Source of the DNA: Ferribacterium limneticum
Lineage (GTDB): Bacteria > Pseudomonadota > Gammaproteobacteria > Burkholderiales > Rhodocyclaceae
Length of the DNA stretch: 64,000 nt
Direction of reading: 5' to 3'
Assembly (NCBI RefSeq): GCF_020510625.1
Contig: NZ_CP075191.1
Span: 2,332,001 to 2,396,000 of the forward strand
Numbering within the stretch: the first letter of the stretch is position 1; every line of letters starts with the position of its first letter. The translations under genes and the position numbers were made by a program. The notes below the pieces were generated by a model that was not told the DNA's origin, did not search any database, and saw nothing but the letters and a program-made list of their open reading frames with translations. Of the stretch, positions 8,645-18,410 are shown piece after piece.

Positions 8645-9135
8645 TCAATCAAGCCAAACGCGACCGCGCCCGCGAACTACGAGTCAACGCCACGCCTTTT
8701 GAGCAAACTTTTTGGAAAGTAGTCCGCGGGCATCGTTTCGCCGGCTTCAAGTTTCGCCGCCAACAAGTCATCGGCCCGTTTATCGTCGATTTCGTCTGCC
8801 TGTCGGCAAAACTCATTGTTGAACTTGATGGCAGTCAGCATGCAGAGGCGGTTGCCTACGACACGCCGCGCGATGCATGGCTAAATGCTGAAGGCTACCG
8901 GGTATTTCGCATTTGGAACAACGAATGGACTCAGCAGCAAGAAGCTGTGCTTGAACGGCTTTGGGAAATGCTGAATGCCACGGCGCCCTCTCCCCAACCC
9001 CTCCCCCCGGACGGGGGAGGGGCTAAAACCGCCACCACCACTCCCCTCTCCCTTCAGGGGAGAGGGGCCGGGGGTGAGGGTGCAGCGGCAAGCGCCGCTG
9101 ACGCAGCGCAAACCACAGAGGAGGAAGCCGAATGA
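8641..9135 (+). CDS. DUF559 (Vsr-like) endonuclease-fold protein
   Basis: A 164-residue protein. Residues 1-115 match DUF559: RARELRVNATPFEQTFWKVV, then FKFRRQQVIGPFIVDFVC and the metal-binding/catalytic-looking VELDGSQH, with a Trp-containing YRVFRIWNNE end. DUF559 proteins share the fold of very-short-patch-repair nucleases; many are orphan and their biochemical role is unclear. The C-terminal 50 residues are Pro/Gly/Ala-rich and come from repeats at 8986-9080. Start and stop both overlap neighbours (ATGA at 8641 and 9132), so it is translationally coupled within hsdM-hsdS and probably functions with, or alongside, the restriction system. Confidence 0.88.
   Translation: MINQAKRDRARELRVNATPFEQTFWKVVRGHRFAGFKFRRQQVIGPFIVDFVCLSAKLIVELDGSQHAEAVAYDTPRDAWLNAEGYRVFRIWNNEWTQQQEAVLERLWEMLNATAPSPQPLPPDGGGAKTATTTPLSLQGRGAGGEGAAASAADAAQTTEEEAE
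8986..9080. repeat. Palindromic repeat pair in the 3' part of the DUF559 gene
   Basis: Element 8986-9023 is the same C-run/GGAC/G-run palindrome as 8261-8298, and 9041-9080 is the same family as 8369-8408. Both are read in the same frame as in hsdM, again giving a Pro/Asp/Gly-rich stretch then GRGAGGEG. The spacer AAA(A/G)CCGCCACCA is also shared, so the two copies descend from one composite unit. Confidence 0.85.
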
Positions 9136-10466
9136 GCGATCAGCCAGCCGGCTGGACACAGACAACCCTCGGCGAAATTGCAGCCTGGGGCTCTGGCGGC
9201 ACCCCCTCACGAAGCGAACCGAGCTATTACGGTGGCGGCATTCCATGGATCAAAACAGGAGAGCTTGGGCCACGCTTTGTTAGTTCAACCGAAGAATCCA
9301 TTTCGGTGGAAGGTCTTTCCAAGTCCAGCGCCAAGCTATTCCCTGCCGGCTCCGTTGCAATCGCGATGTATGGCGCCACGATTGGCAAAACAAGCATTCT
9401 CGGCATCCCGGCCACGACCAACCAAGCCTGCGCCGTTGGGATTCCGCACGCCGAAGCAACGACAAAGGAATACCTGTACCACTTTCTCTGCTCACAAAAA
9501 GAAGCCTTTGTCGAAGCGGGAAAAGGCGGTGCACAACCCAACATTTCGCAAGCAGTCATTAAAGACTGGAAAGTCCCCCTCGCCCCGCTCCCCGAACAAA
9601 AACGCATCGCCGACAAACTCGACAGCGTGCTAGCGCGGGTGGATGCCTGCCGCGACCGCCTTGACCACCTCCCGGCCCTGCTCAAACGCTTCCGCCGATC
9701 TATCCTCGCCGCCGCCACTTCGGGACGGCTGACTGAGGATTGGCGTTTGGCTACGGGGGATACAGAAATTTACCCTTATCCCAAAGCAAAACTATTAACA
9801 GTTGCGACTTCCCGTTTAGGAAAAATGCTGGACAAAGGCAAGAACAGCGGCAGCCTTACCCCATATTTACGGAATGTGAACGTTCGGTGGTTTGACTTTG
9901 ATTTGAACGACATCCAAGAAATGCGGATCGAAGACAGCGAACGGGATGCACTGTTGGTTAAAACTGGCGACCTTCTTATCTGCGAGGGTGGTGAGCCTGG
10001 CCGTTGTGCCATTTGGGAAGGTGAAAATGAACGATATATCTTTCAAAAGGCATTGCACCGCGTCAGACCAGACCCTAATAGGCTTTTGTCACAGTGGCTT
10101 GCGTTTTCACTGAAATTCGCAGCCGACAACAACACCCTTGAGGATTTGTTCACCGGCACGACAATCAAGCACCTGACAGGTGTTGCATTGGCAAACTTTG
10201 AAATTCAACTGCCCTCGCTCCCCGAACAAACCGAAATCGTCCGCCGCATCCAGCTCCTCTTCGCCTTCGCCGACCGCCTCGAAGCCCGGCTCGCCACGGC
10301 CCGCCAGCAGGTCGGCCAATTGACGCCGGCCCTGCTCGCCAAGGCTTTCCGGGGCGAACTGGTACCGCAAGACCCGGCCGATGAGCCGGCGGCGGAATTA
10401 CTGAAGCGCCTGGCGGCCCAGCGGGCGGCGGCACCTTCGGCCAAGCGGGACCGCGCCAAGGCTTGA
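9132..10466 (+). CDS. hsdS: Type I restriction-modification specificity subunit
   Basis: A 444-residue DNA-recognition subunit with the usual two target-recognition domains. TRD1 spans about 3-150 (GWTQTTLGEIAAWGSGGTP start; NISQAVIKDWKVPLAPLPEQ end). A central conserved helix follows (RIADKLDSVLARVD, about 155-195). TRD2 spans about 200-360, ending LPSLPEQTEIVRRI, and the second conserved helix with KAFRGELVPQDP completes the protein. The stretch coding TRD2 (about 9750-10190) is visibly AT-richer than the flanking helices, which is usual when recognition domains are exchanged by recombination. The sequence recognised cannot be read from the protein. It ends 10 bases from the convergent gene at 10477. 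Confidence 0.93.
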   Translation: MSDQPAGWTQTTLGEIAAWGSGGTPSRSEPSYYGGGIPWIKTGELGPRFVSSTEESISVEGLSKSSAKLFPAGSVAIAMYGATIGKTSILGIPATTNQACAVGIPHAEATTKEYLYHFLCSQKEAFVEAGKGGAQPNISQAVIKDWKVPLAPLPEQKRIADKLDSVLARVDACRDRLDHLPALLKRFRRSILAAATSGRLTEDWRLATGDTEIYPYPKAKLLTVATSRLGKMLDKGKNSGSLTPYLRNVNVRWFDFDLNDIQEMRIEDSERDALLVKTGDLLICEGGEPGRCAIWEGENERYIFQKALHRVRPDPNRLLSQWLAFSLKFAADNNTLEDLFTGTTIKHLTGVALANFEIQLPSLPEQTEIVRRIQLLFAFADRLEARLATARQQVGQLTPALLAKAFRGELVPQDPADEPAAELLKRLAAQRAAAPSAKRDRAKA

Positions 10467-10476
10467 AGCCCCGCCG

Positions 10477-11892
10477 CTAGCGGCTGTCGTAGCCGAGCAG
10501 CCGCTTTTCGACGATCAGCCGGGCGACGCCTTCGGGCACACAGTTTTGCCAGTCGCTGCGGTGGTGTTGCAGGCTGGACAGGACTTCCCGGGCGTCGATG
10601 CAGAGGTGGCTGTCGTCGACCGGCTCGACGGCGAGCAGCTTGGTGTTTTCGACGAGGTGGGCCAGCAGATGCGACAGGTTGGCTGGCACTTCAACGTTGG
10701 CCAGCGTGATCAGCTTCGATCCTTGCTCGGCGCACAGGCGCACCGGATAGACGTAGACGTGGGTGTTGTCCGGGAAGAGTTTGCCGAAGGCTTCGAGGAT
10801 GCCGCCTTCCAGCGAGTCGTAGAATTTCTCGTCAAACAGCACCTCGAATTCGCGTACCGAGAGCACGATGCCGATCGGCTTCTGGGTATAGCGCCGGAGA
10901 TAGGCGCGTAGCCGGAAATAGCGCACGTAGTCCGAAATCATCACCGTGTAGCCGAGCGAGGCGAGCAGATCGACACGGGCCAGGAAATCGGTGCCGTCGA
11001 GCCGGTCGCCCCTGAGCAGCGAGCTGAGGGTCATTTCGGCCAGCGAAACGATGTCGCTTTCATCTACCGCAGCAAGCTGGCTGAACTGCTTGAGGCCGGC
11101 GGAAATCATGTCGACGTCGATGCAGGTGACCGGCTTGTAGTCGCCGCGCATGACCATGACTGGCTTGCTATGAAAGAGATCGCCAGGGACGACGATATTG
11201 CCGTCGGGATTGAAGACGACGGCCGGGGTCAGGCCGCTGCGGATCAGATGCAGGTTCATCAGGCGGTTTTCGACTTCTTCGAAGTGCGGCCCGGAGAAGT
11301 GGATGAGGTCGACCTCCATGCGTTCCTGAGTCAGGCCGTCGGCCAGCCCTTCGATCACCCATTCCGGATGTTCGTGATTGAAGCAGGCGCCGTAGATGAG
11401 GTTGACGCCAAGGATGCCGAGGGCGTCGGCCTGATGGACATTGTCGTTGTCGAGCATGCGGACATGCAGGATGACGTCGCTGGGCGGCGCGCCGGGATGA
11501 AGTTGCAGACGGATGCCGACCCAGCCATGGCATTCGTTCTTCTGCTTGAAGCTGCGCGCCGTGACGGTGGCGGCGTAGGCGAAGAAGGTGGTGTTCTTGG
11601 CGCGCAGCGGGGTCAGGTGGTCCACCACTTGCCGGAATTCGGTATCCAGCATCTGCAGCAGGCGGTCGCGACTGACATAGCGGTGCACGTGTCCGTAAAT
11701 ATCGTCGCTGATCGCCATGTCGTAGGCCGACATGGTCTTGGCGATGGTGCCGGCGGCCGCCCCAACCTTGAAGAAGCGGCGCGCCACTTCCTGCCCGGCA
11801 CCGATTTCGACGATGGAGCCGTATTTGAACGGGTCGAGATTGACCGCCAGCGCCTTCTGGTCGGTCGTCAGGGAGGTGTCGCGCTGATACAT
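10477..11892 (-). CDS. Conserved protein of unknown function, 471 aa
   Basis: A soluble-looking protein of about 471 residues with no signal peptide or membrane helix. The start MYQRDTSLTTDQKALAVNLD follows AGAGGG by about 6 bases, so I prefer it to longer starts at 11922 or 11982. The sequence (KYGSIVEIGAGQEVARRFF, then TIAKTMSAYDMAISD) is like a widespread bacterial and cyanobacterial family. As I remember it, its members are often labelled, without support, as TonB-dependent receptors or nucleotide adenylyltransferases. I see no beta-barrel signal and no HxGH motif, so I assign no function. It is a single gene, convergent with hsdS and divergent from the gene at 12260. Confidence 0.8.
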   Translation of the reverse strand: MYQRDTSLTTDQKALAVNLDPFKYGSIVEIGAGQEVARRFFKVGAAAGTIAKTMSAYDMAISDDIYGHVHRYVSRDRLLQMLDTEFRQVVDHLTPLRAKNTTFFAYAATVTARSFKQKNECHGWVGIRLQLHPGAPPSDVILHVRMLDNDNVHQADALGILGVNLIYGACFNHEHPEWVIEGLADGLTQERMEVDLIHFSGPHFEEVENRLMNLHLIRSGLTPAVVFNPDGNIVVPGDLFHSKPVMVMRGDYKPVTCIDVDMISAGLKQFSQLAAVDESDIVSLAEMTLSSLLRGDRLDGTDFLARVDLLASLGYTVMISDYVRYFRLRAYLRRYTQKPIGIVLSVREFEVLFDEKFYDSLEGGILEAFGKLFPDNTHVYVYPVRLCAEQGSKLITLANVEVPANLSHLLAHLVENTKLLAVEPVDDSHLCIDAREVLSSLQHHRSDWQNCVPEGVARLIVEKRLLGYDSR

Positions 11893-12259
11893 GATGCCCT
11901 CTGATTCGATGAGGTTCGTCATCGGAAGCAAGCTCCGAACTGACCACTGGCCGACCGGGCCAAGCTTCTGTCGCCGCAGCATGCCGAATGGTTTCAGATA
12001 GCCTACTCGCCTCGCTAGAGCAAAGGAAGGGCTGATCGCTCCGCCATCAAGTGGCGCGGCAACCTTTCCGGACGATCACTCAAAACATGGGCAGCGGCCG
12101 TTTTGCCCAAGCGGGCCGAATTCAGCCTGCCGCCGGGCGCTCCGTCCAGCGGACTTCGCACGGATACGAAATAAACCGGACTTGCCCCGTAATCTCCTGC
12201 GGGATGTCGCTCTGACTCAAGGCCGGTCGTACAATGGAAGGCTGCTATCGGGAGGAACC
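11893..12259. other. Divergent intergenic region, no gene seen
   Basis: About 367 bases between the divergent genes starting at 11892 and 12260. I see no RNA gene, strong palindrome or convincing open frame. It must hold the promoters of both genes. The only clear signal is GGAGG at 12251-12255, the ribosome binding site of the downstream gene. Confidence 0.5.
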
Positions 12260-13036
12260 ATGCTCTTAAAAAAACTGTTTGGCCGTTGCCTGTTCATCGC
12301 GCTGCTTTTTTCCCTGCCATCCGCTCAGGCCCAGGAAAAGGAACTGCTGATTTATTGCGGCATCACGATGGTGCGGCCAATCACCGAACTGGCCCGACAG
12401 TTCGAGCAGACGGAAAAGGTACGCATCACCATTTCCCAGGGTGGTTCCGAAGACCTGTACCAGAGTGCCAAACGCAGCCAGCTTGGCGACATTTACTTCC
12501 CGGGCGAACCATCGTATCGGGCGCGTCATCAGGCCGAGGGCCTGCTTGGTTATCACAAGCTGGTCGGCTACAACCAGGTTTCCATCGTCGTTCCCAAGGG
12601 CAACCCGAAGCAGGTCAAGGCTGACTTGAAGGAATTGCTGCGCAAGGATCTGGTGTTGATTCTTGGCAATGTCGAAAGCGGCAGCATCGGCCAGGAGAGC
12701 AAACGGGTGCTTGATGGTGCCAGGATGTACCCGAAAGCCGTCGCCAAGGCGGCGCTGATGATGCCGGATTCGCGGGCGATCAACCTGAGCCTGCGCCGCG
12801 GCGAAGGCGATATTGCGCTGAACTGGCGGGCAACCGCCTTCTTTCCGGACAACGCGCCGCATCTTGAGGTCATCGACCTTGATACCAAGCTTGCCGCGCC
12901 ACAGGCCTTGCTCCTGATTCAATTGAATTTTTCCAAGTCCCCGGCGCTTGCCCAGAAGTTCATCGACTTCGCGGCATCCCCGGAAGGTCAGGCCATCTTT
13001 CGCAAATACGGTTTTCTCGACAACCGCACCCGCTAA
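12260..13036 (+). CDS. Periplasmic substrate-binding protein, ModA-like
   Basis: A 258-residue exported protein. The ATG at 12260 has GGAGG 5 bases upstream and begins a typical Sec signal peptide (MLLKKLFGRCLFIALLFS, cleavage after AQA near 24). The mature part has the type 2 periplasmic-binding fold seen in molybdate-binding ModA: LLIYCGITMVRPITELAR at the start, then GDIYFPGE and GNPKQVKADL, and a C-terminal FAASPEGQAIFRKYGF block. No ABC permease or ATPase is adjacent. It is 9 bases upstream of a hybrid histidine kinase at 13046, so it more likely supplies a ligand signal to that kinase than feeds a transporter. The ligand is not decided by sequence. Confidence 0.82.
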   Translation: MLLKKLFGRCLFIALLFSLPSAQAQEKELLIYCGITMVRPITELARQFEQTEKVRITISQGGSEDLYQSAKRSQLGDIYFPGEPSYRARHQAEGLLGYHKLVGYNQVSIVVPKGNPKQVKADLKELLRKDLVLILGNVESGSIGQESKRVLDGARMYPKAVAKAALMMPDSRAINLSLRRGEGDIALNWRATAFFPDNAPHLEVIDLDTKLAAPQALLLIQLNFSKSPALAQKFIDFAASPEGQAIFRKYGFLDNRTR

Positions 13037-13045
13037 ACCTTGTTG

Positions 13046-14986
13046 ATGACGGAAACCGCCGACCGCCCCACGTCATTTTCCAGCAAGCGCGCAACGCTCT
13101 GGCTGATCGCGCTGCTTTGTTTCGGCCTGATGGCCGTGGTCGCGATCAGCGAAATCACCACCAACCTGATTGCAGATCTTGAGCGGCGCCGCAGCAATGA
13201 ACGGGCCCGGCTCTCAATCGGCGAACACATCGTCAATTCCGTGCGCAACATCGAAAGCGTCTTCTTCCAGCTGTCAACGGCCAACCTCGCTGCGCGCAAG
13301 CGTCTGCTGCAGCAGATCGACCTCGACTCACAGGAGCTGGCTGGCGCCATCGAAGTACTGCACAGCGGTGGCGTGGTCACAAAGCGCCTGGCCCTGAATA
13401 TCGAGGGTCAGGACGAAATGGTCCGCGAATATCGCTACATGCCCGAGGAAAAAAGTTCGGCCGCGGTGCTGGAAGTCATTGAAATCGCGCCCTACATCGA
13501 GCAGATCAATCAGCGTGCCAGGGCCTTGATTGCCGCCCTTGAACAGCGAGATCAATGCGGCCTGAACAAACCGGCCTGCCTTGAAGCGGCCACGGCATCG
13601 ATCCAGTTGCAATACAAGACCATTCCCTCGTTCTTCTTCCGCCTCAACGAAAATGCCAACCGGCTGTTCTTTGCCGGCCACAACAGCCTGCTCCAGCTGG
13701 AAGATCGCCACGCCAGTCAGCAGAGCAACATGCGGCGCCTGCAGTTCATCCTGATCGGGCTGGTTATCCTGGGCGTTACCGGGCTGTCGTGGCGTTTCCT
13801 GCGCCTCATTCATGCCACGCAGCTGCAATTGAAAACGGCCAAGGAAGTGGCCGAAGACGCCAGCATTGCCAAATCGCAGTTCCTGGCCAACATGAGCCAT
13901 GAAATCCGGACCCCGATGAACGGCGTCATCGGCATGACCGACCTTCTGCTCGACACCCCGCTGGACGCTGAGCAGCGCGAGCAACTCGGCATCATCAGGA
14001 TCTCGGCTGAGCATTTGCTGGATGTCATCAACGATATTCTTGACTTCTCCAAGATCGAATCCGGCAAGCTTGAACTGGAGGCAATTCCGTTTGCCATTGC
14101 CGACCTCTTTCGGGAATGCCTGCAGACAGTCTCGGCCCGCGCCCGCGAGAAGCAGCTAGAACTCGTCGCCGAGATTGCCCCCGGTGTGCCGCAGCATCTC
14201 ATTGGCGACCCGGCTCGATTGCGCCAGATTCTGCTCAACCTGGTCGGCAATGCGATCAAATTCACCGAGGCCGGACGTATTTCACTGCGCGCCGAAGTCC
14301 TGCCCGGTGCCGATACCGGCTATTGCCCCCTGCAAATTACTGTCGAGGATTCGGGCATCGGCATTGCCGCCGACAAGCTCGATGCCGTTTTTGAAGCCTT
14401 TACCCAGGCCGATACTTCAACGACCCGGCGCTATGGCGGCACCGGGCTCGGGCTCTCGATCTGTAACCGCCTGCTTGACTTGATGCAGGGCAAAATCCGC
14501 GTCGAGAGCACGCCCGGCCAGGGCAGCACCTTTTTCATTACGATCAAGCTGCCGATTGCTACGGAAATGCCGGCCGAGGATGCTGCACCGTCGGCCACTC
14601 CGGCTATAGAGCCACGCAGCCTTGAGATCCTGCTGGTCGAGGACAACCCGATCAATCAGAAGGTGGCGGCCAAAATGCTGCATAACTGGTCGCATCAAAT
14701 CAGCCTGGCCTGCGATGGCCAGGAGGCCCTGGACATTCTGCAAGATCGGCATTTCGACCTGATTCTGATGGATATGCAGATGCCGGTCATGGGCGGTCTG
14801 GAGGCAAGCAGGCGGATTCGCGAGATGGAATCGGGCAACCGGCACATGCCGATCATCGCCATGACGGCCAATGCCACCGAAGCCGACCGTCAGGCCTGCC
14901 TCGAAGCCGGTATGGACGATTTCCTGGCCAAACCCATCCATAGCGCCCAACTCAAGGAAATGATCGCCCGCCATTCGCCTGACTGA
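13046..14986 (+). CDS. Hybrid sensor histidine kinase/response regulator
   Basis: A 646-residue membrane sensor. Layout: a first membrane helix near 17-38, a periplasmic helical sensor domain of about 190 residues, a second helix near 232-252, a HisKA domain with the phospho-acceptor in [10 protein letters not shown] near 285, an ATPase domain with [10 protein letters not shown] and GTGLGLSI, and a C-terminal receiver with [11 protein letters not shown] and the phospho-acceptor Asp in [10 protein letters not shown] near 574. ATG 13046 is preferred over two tandem TTG codons before it. It follows the ModA-like binding protein by 9 bases, suggesting a binding-protein-coupled sensor. No separate output regulator is adjacent. 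Confidence 0.92.
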   Translation: MTETADRPTSFSSKRATLWLIALLCFGLMAVVAISEITTNLIADLERRRSNERARLSIGEHIVNSVRNIESVFFQLSTANLAARKRLLQQIDLDSQELAGAIEVLHSGGVVTKRLALNIEGQDEMVREYRYMPEEKSSAAVLEVIEIAPYIEQINQRARALIAALEQRDQCGLNKPACLEAATASIQLQYKTIPSFFFRLNENANRLFFAGHNSLLQLEDRHASQQSNMRRLQFILIGLVILGVTGLSWRFLRLIHATQLQLKTAKEVAEDASIAKSQFLANMSHEIRTPMNGVIGMTDLLLDTPLDAEQREQLGIIRISAEHLLDVINDILDFSKIESGKLELEAIPFAIADLFRECLQTVSARAREKQLELVAEIAPGVPQHLIGDPARLRQILLNLVGNAIKFTEAGRISLRAEVLPGADTGYCPLQITVEDSGIGIAADKLDAVFEAFTQADTSTTRRYGGTGLGLSICNRLLDLMQGKIRVESTPGQGSTFFITIKLPIATEMPAEDAAPSATPAIEPRSLEILLVEDNPINQKVAAKMLHNWSHQISLACDGQEALDILQDRHFDLILMDMQMPVMGGLEASRRIREMESGNRHMPIIAMTANATEADRQACLEAGMDDFLAKPIHSAQLKEMIARHSPD

Positions 14987-15062
14987 CCGGGCTGGCAACG
15001 CCGCGGTCAGTAACTTCGAGTAAGATCGCGCGCTCACGGAAAGAACTCCTACGCCGAACAGC

Positions 15063-17453
15063 ATGACCGACCAATTGAACCTCTTCGACCCAAACGCCCC
15101 GCTCGCCACTGGCAACGAAACTGCCCAGCCGCTTACCGACTTGCCGGCCCCCGAAACCGAACTGGAGCCCTCGGCCGAGCAATCGGGAACGCCGCCGGAT
15201 CTGCCGCCCTCGGCCAACGGCCCGGCCAGCGACATCCCCTCGCCGGCCGACTACGCCGCCCGCCGCTATCTCGAATACGCCATGAGCGTCGTCACCGGCC
15301 GCGCCCTGCCCTCGGCCGCCGATGGACAGAAGCCGGTGCAGCGCCGCATCCTCTACGCCATGCACCGGATGGGCCTGTACAAGAGCCCGCGCCATGTGAA
15401 GTCGGCCCGCGTCGTCGGTGACGTGATCGGTAAATATCACCCGCACGGCGATTCGTCGGTGTACGATGCCATGGTCCGCATGGCGCAGGACTGGAGCCTG
15501 CGTTACCCGATTGTCGATGGCCAGGGCAATTTCGGCTCGCGCGACGGCGACAACGCCGCCGCCATGCGCTACACCGAAGCGCGCCTGACGCCGATTGCCG
15601 AACTGCTGCTGGCCGAACTCGACGAAGGCACGGTCGACTGGAAGCCCAACTACGATGGCGCCAACGACGAACCCGCCCTGCTCCCGGCCCGTCTGCCCTT
15701 TGCGCTGTTGAATGGCGCTTCCGGCATTGCCGTCGGCATGGCGACAGAAATCCCCGCGCACAACCTGCGCGAAGTGGCCAATGCCGCGGTCAATCTGATC
15801 AGGAATCCCGATTTCAGCGAAGACGACGTGCTGGCGACGATCCCCGGACCGGATTACCCGGGTGGCGCGCAGATCATTTCTTCGCCCGAGGAAATCGCCG
15901 CCACCTACCGCAGCGGCCGCGGCAGCCTGCGCGTCCGCGCCAAGTGGAAAATCGAAAACCTGGCCCGCGGCCAATGGAAGCTGGTCATCACCGAACTGCC
16001 GCCGGGCGTGTCGACGGCCACGGTGATGTCGGAAATCGAGGCCTGCTCCAACCCGGTTGCCAAGGAAAAGGCCGGCAAGAAGGTGTTCACGCCGGAACAG
16101 CTGAACCTGAAAGCCGCCTTCCTGTCGTCCATCTCGGAAAGCGGCGTGCGTGACGAATCAGGCAAGGAACATGCCGTGCGCCTGGTCATCGAACCCGCCT
16201 CGTCGCGCCAGGGGCAGGATGATCTGGTCCGCATGCTGCTCGCCCACACCAGCCTTGAAACCAACGCTTCGATCAACCTGACGATCCTCGGCGTCAATGG
16301 CACGCCGCGTCAGGCCTCGCTGTACAGCATGATCGCCGAGTGGTGCCGCTTCCGGCTGACCACCGTTGAGCGCCGCACGCGCCATCGCCTGACCGCCGCC
16401 GAAAAGCGCATCCACATCCTCGAAGGCCGGCAGGCCATCCTGCTCGACATCGACCGCGTCATCAAGGTCATCCGCGAATCGGACGATCCCAAGGCCGACC
16501 TGATGGCGCACTTCAAGCTGTCGGAAATCCAGGCTGAAGACATTCTCGAAATCCGCCTGCGTCAGTTGGCCAGGCTGGAAGGCATCAAGATCGGTGAAGA
16601 ACTGGCCAAGCTGCGCGAAGAAGCGGCCGGCCTGAACAAACTGCTCGACTCCGAAGAAGCCCTGCGCGCCTGCGTCGCGGCCGAAATCGAGGCTGATGCC
16701 AAGAAGTACGGCGACGACCGCCGGACATTGATCGAAGCCGACGCCAAGGTCACGATGTCCGATGCCAAGACGGTGTCCATCGTCGATGAACCAACGACGC
16801 TGATTGTCTCCAAGCATGGCTGGCTGCGTTCGCGCACCGGCCACAACATCGACCCGACCCAGCTGACCTTCCGTTCCGGTGACGGCCTGCTCGCCTGCCT
16901 GCCCTGCCGGACGGTCGATTCGCTGATCATCCTCGACCACCTCGGCCGCGCCTATTCCATTTCCGCCGCCGACATTCCCGGCGGCAAGGGCGATGGCGTG
17001 CCGGCCACTTCGGTGATCGACTTCCAGGATGGCGGCAAGCTCTGCCTTGCCCTCTCCGTCTCGCCCGACAAGCGCTATCTGGTCGCCGCCGACGGTGGCT
17101 ACGGCTTCCGCTGCCAGGGCAGCGACTTCCTGTCGCGCGGCAAGGCCGGCAAGGCCTTCCTGACGCTCGGCGACGGCGAAGCCCCGGCCATCTTCATGCC
17201 GGCCCCGGCCGAAGGCGAAATCGCCTGCGTGACCAAGGATGGCCGCGCTCTGGTCTTCAACATCGAGGAAGTCCGCCTGCTGGCCAAGGGCCGCGGCCTC
17301 AAGCTGATCGACGCCGCTCCCGGCAAGACGGCGCTGGAAGAGGTCATCCCGGTCGTCGAAGGCGTTGCCGGCAAGCTGAAAGGCGAACGCCTGGAAATCT
17401 GCCGCGGCAGTCGCGGCGGCAAGGGCAAACCGATGAAGGCGCCGCGCAAGTAA
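15063..17453 (+). CDS. parC: DNA topoisomerase IV subunit A
   Basis: The breakage-reunion subunit of topoisomerase IV, which unlinks daughter chromosomes with ParE. Length 796 aa, slightly longer than enteric ParC because of about 55 extra N-terminal residues rich in Pro, Ala and Glu. The catalytic core shows [20 protein letters not shown], the quinolone-pocket helix [14 protein letters not shown] near 124, and the active-site tyrosine in [10 protein letters not shown] near residue 170. The C-terminal domain carries degenerate beta-pinwheel repeats and ends in a basic tail ([13 protein letters not shown]). parE is not in the window. A strong hairpin terminator follows at 17477. Confidence 0.95.
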   Translation: MTDQLNLFDPNAPLATGNETAQPLTDLPAPETELEPSAEQSGTPPDLPPSANGPASDIPSPADYAARRYLEYAMSVVTGRALPSAADGQKPVQRRILYAMHRMGLYKSPRHVKSARVVGDVIGKYHPHGDSSVYDAMVRMAQDWSLRYPIVDGQGNFGSRDGDNAAAMRYTEARLTPIAELLLAELDEGTVDWKPNYDGANDEPALLPARLPFALLNGASGIAVGMATEIPAHNLREVANAAVNLIRNPDFSEDDVLATIPGPDYPGGAQIISSPEEIAATYRSGRGSLRVRAKWKIENLARGQWKLVITELPPGVSTATVMSEIEACSNPVAKEKAGKKVFTPEQLNLKAAFLSSISESGVRDESGKEHAVRLVIEPASSRQGQDDLVRMLLAHTSLETNASINLTILGVNGTPRQASLYSMIAEWCRFRLTTVERRTRHRLTAAEKRIHILEGRQAILLDIDRVIKVIRESDDPKADLMAHFKLSEIQAEDILEIRLRQLARLEGIKIGEELAKLREEAAGLNKLLDSEEALRACVAAEIEADAKKYGDDRRTLIEADAKVTMSDAKTVSIVDEPTTLIVSKHGWLRSRTGHNIDPTQLTFRSGDGLLACLPCRTVDSLIILDHLGRAYSISAADIPGGKGDGVPATSVIDFQDGGKLCLALSVSPDKRYLVAADGGYGFRCQGSDFLSRGKAGKAFLTLGDGEAPAIFMPAPAEGEIACVTKDGRALVFNIEEVRLLAKGRGLKLIDAAPGKTALEEVIPVVEGVAGKLKGERLEICRGSRGGKGKPMKAPRK

Positions 17454-17476
17454 ACACGCGGCGTATCTTCAAAAAT

Positions 17477-17504
17477 AAAAACGGGGCCAGTCAGCCCCGT
17501 TTTT
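17477..17504 (+). terminator. Rho-independent terminator of parC
   Basis: AAAACGGGGC - CAGTCA - GCCCCGTTTT: a GC-rich stem directly followed by a T run, 25 bases after the parC stop. The symmetric A/T flanks mean it can also serve the minus-strand gene ending at 17523. Confidence 0.9.
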
Positions 17505-17522
17505 CATGCGTGTTCCGCCTGA

Positions 17523-17702
17523 TCAGGCAGCGTTATCCGCCGCATGCATTTCCTCGACCTGCTCGTGCTCCCACTCCTTGATCGTGTCGGAGACGAGTCG
17601 GGCTTTTTCGTGGGCGTCCGGCTGGTGGTGATGCACTTCCTGAAAAACCTCCAGTGCATCGTGAATCGCTTCAGCCTTCGTTGAGGCGTGGGTATGAGGC
17701 AT
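17523..17702 (-). CDS. Small hypothetical protein, 59 aa
   Basis: A short open frame on the minus strand starting MPHTHASTKAEAIHDALEVF and ending EMHAADNAA. It is acidic and histidine-rich (HTH, HHH, several Glu-His pairs). An AAAGGA sequence lies about 8 bases before the ATG, and the reading frame sits neatly between two terminators (17477-17504 and 17730-17759). That makes a real small gene likely. I do not recognise a family; the His content could bind metal, but that is a guess. Confidence 0.6.
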   Translation of the reverse strand: MPHTHASTKAEAIHDALEVFQEVHHHQPDAHEKARLVSDTIKEWEHEQVEEMHAADNAA

Positions 17703-17729
17703 GGGAATATCCTTTCCGAATCATCAAAG

Positions 17730-17759
17730 AAAAAGCCCTTGACCAGGCAAGGGCTTTTT
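17730..17759 (-). terminator. Terminator downstream of the phasin gene
   Basis: AAAAAGCCCTTG - ACCAGG - CAAGGGCTTTTT: a perfect 12-bp stem with T-run flanks. On the minus strand it lies about 50 bases after the phasin stop at 17809. Confidence 0.88.
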
Positions 17760-17808
17760 CGGTGGCCGCAGACTGGCTCCGGCTTATTGGCTCAGCATCT
17801 TTCGACGC

Positions 17809-18363
17809 TTAGGCAGCCTTCTTGCCAGCCTTCGGGGCGGCAACGACGTTGGCAGCCTTCATCGTGGCGCTGGTAGCAGCAGCAACGCTGGCTTCAGCAA
17901 CTTCAGCAGCTTGCTTGGCAGCCTTGTTCAGACCTTCGTAAGCTTCGTTGGCCGACTTGATGGCGGTCTTGACAGCAGCAACGGCAACTTCGGAACCAGC
18001 CGGAGCGGAAGCCAGAGCCTTTTCGACCAGGCCGGAAACCTTGGCGTTGGTTTCAGCAACGTGGGTTTCAACTTCCTTGGCGATCTTGTCCTTGGTTTCG
18101 GCAGCGATGGAGATCACGTTGCGCGAGTATTCCATGCCCTTTTCGATGGACGGGGAAGCCAGTTCCTTCTGGATGGCAACGAAGGACTGAACATCCTTGG
18201 CGCCCAGCAGGGTGGTGATGTTGGACAGGGAAGCTTCGAAAACGGAACGGGCAGCAGCCAGGTTCAACAGGGCCAGACGCTCGATACCGTCAAAGGTGGT
18301 GTTGGCAAAGAACAGGGCAAAATTGACGCCAGACTTCGCGAAATCTTCGGGTTTGGTGAACAT
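17809..18363 (-). CDS. phaP: Phasin (polyhydroxyalkanoate granule protein)
   Basis: A 184-residue protein beginning MFTKPEDFAKSGVNFALFF, with FDGIERLALLNLAAARSVFE, which is the phasin_2 signature. The rest is an amphipathic helix followed by an Ala/Lys-rich tail ending AAPKAGKKAA. Phasins coat polyhydroxybutyrate granules and control their number and size. AGGAGA 5-6 bases upstream supports the ATG at 18363. It is transcribed alone, from the promoter at 18431-18458 to the terminator at 17730. The polyhydroxybutyrate synthesis genes are not in the window, but a phasin implies the organism stores polyhydroxyalkanoate. Confidence 0.93.
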   Translation of the reverse strand: MFTKPEDFAKSGVNFALFFANTTFDGIERLALLNLAAARSVFEASLSNITTLLGAKDVQSFVAIQKELASPSIEKGMEYSRNVISIAAETKDKIAKEVETHVAETNAKVSGLVEKALASAPAGSEVAVAAVKTAIKSANEAYEGLNKAAKQAAEVAEASVAAATSATMKAANVVAAPKAGKKAA

Positions 18364-18410
18364 TGTGATTCTCCTGGGGTTGGGGTGATTTTTTTGCCGC
18401 ACCATTTATG

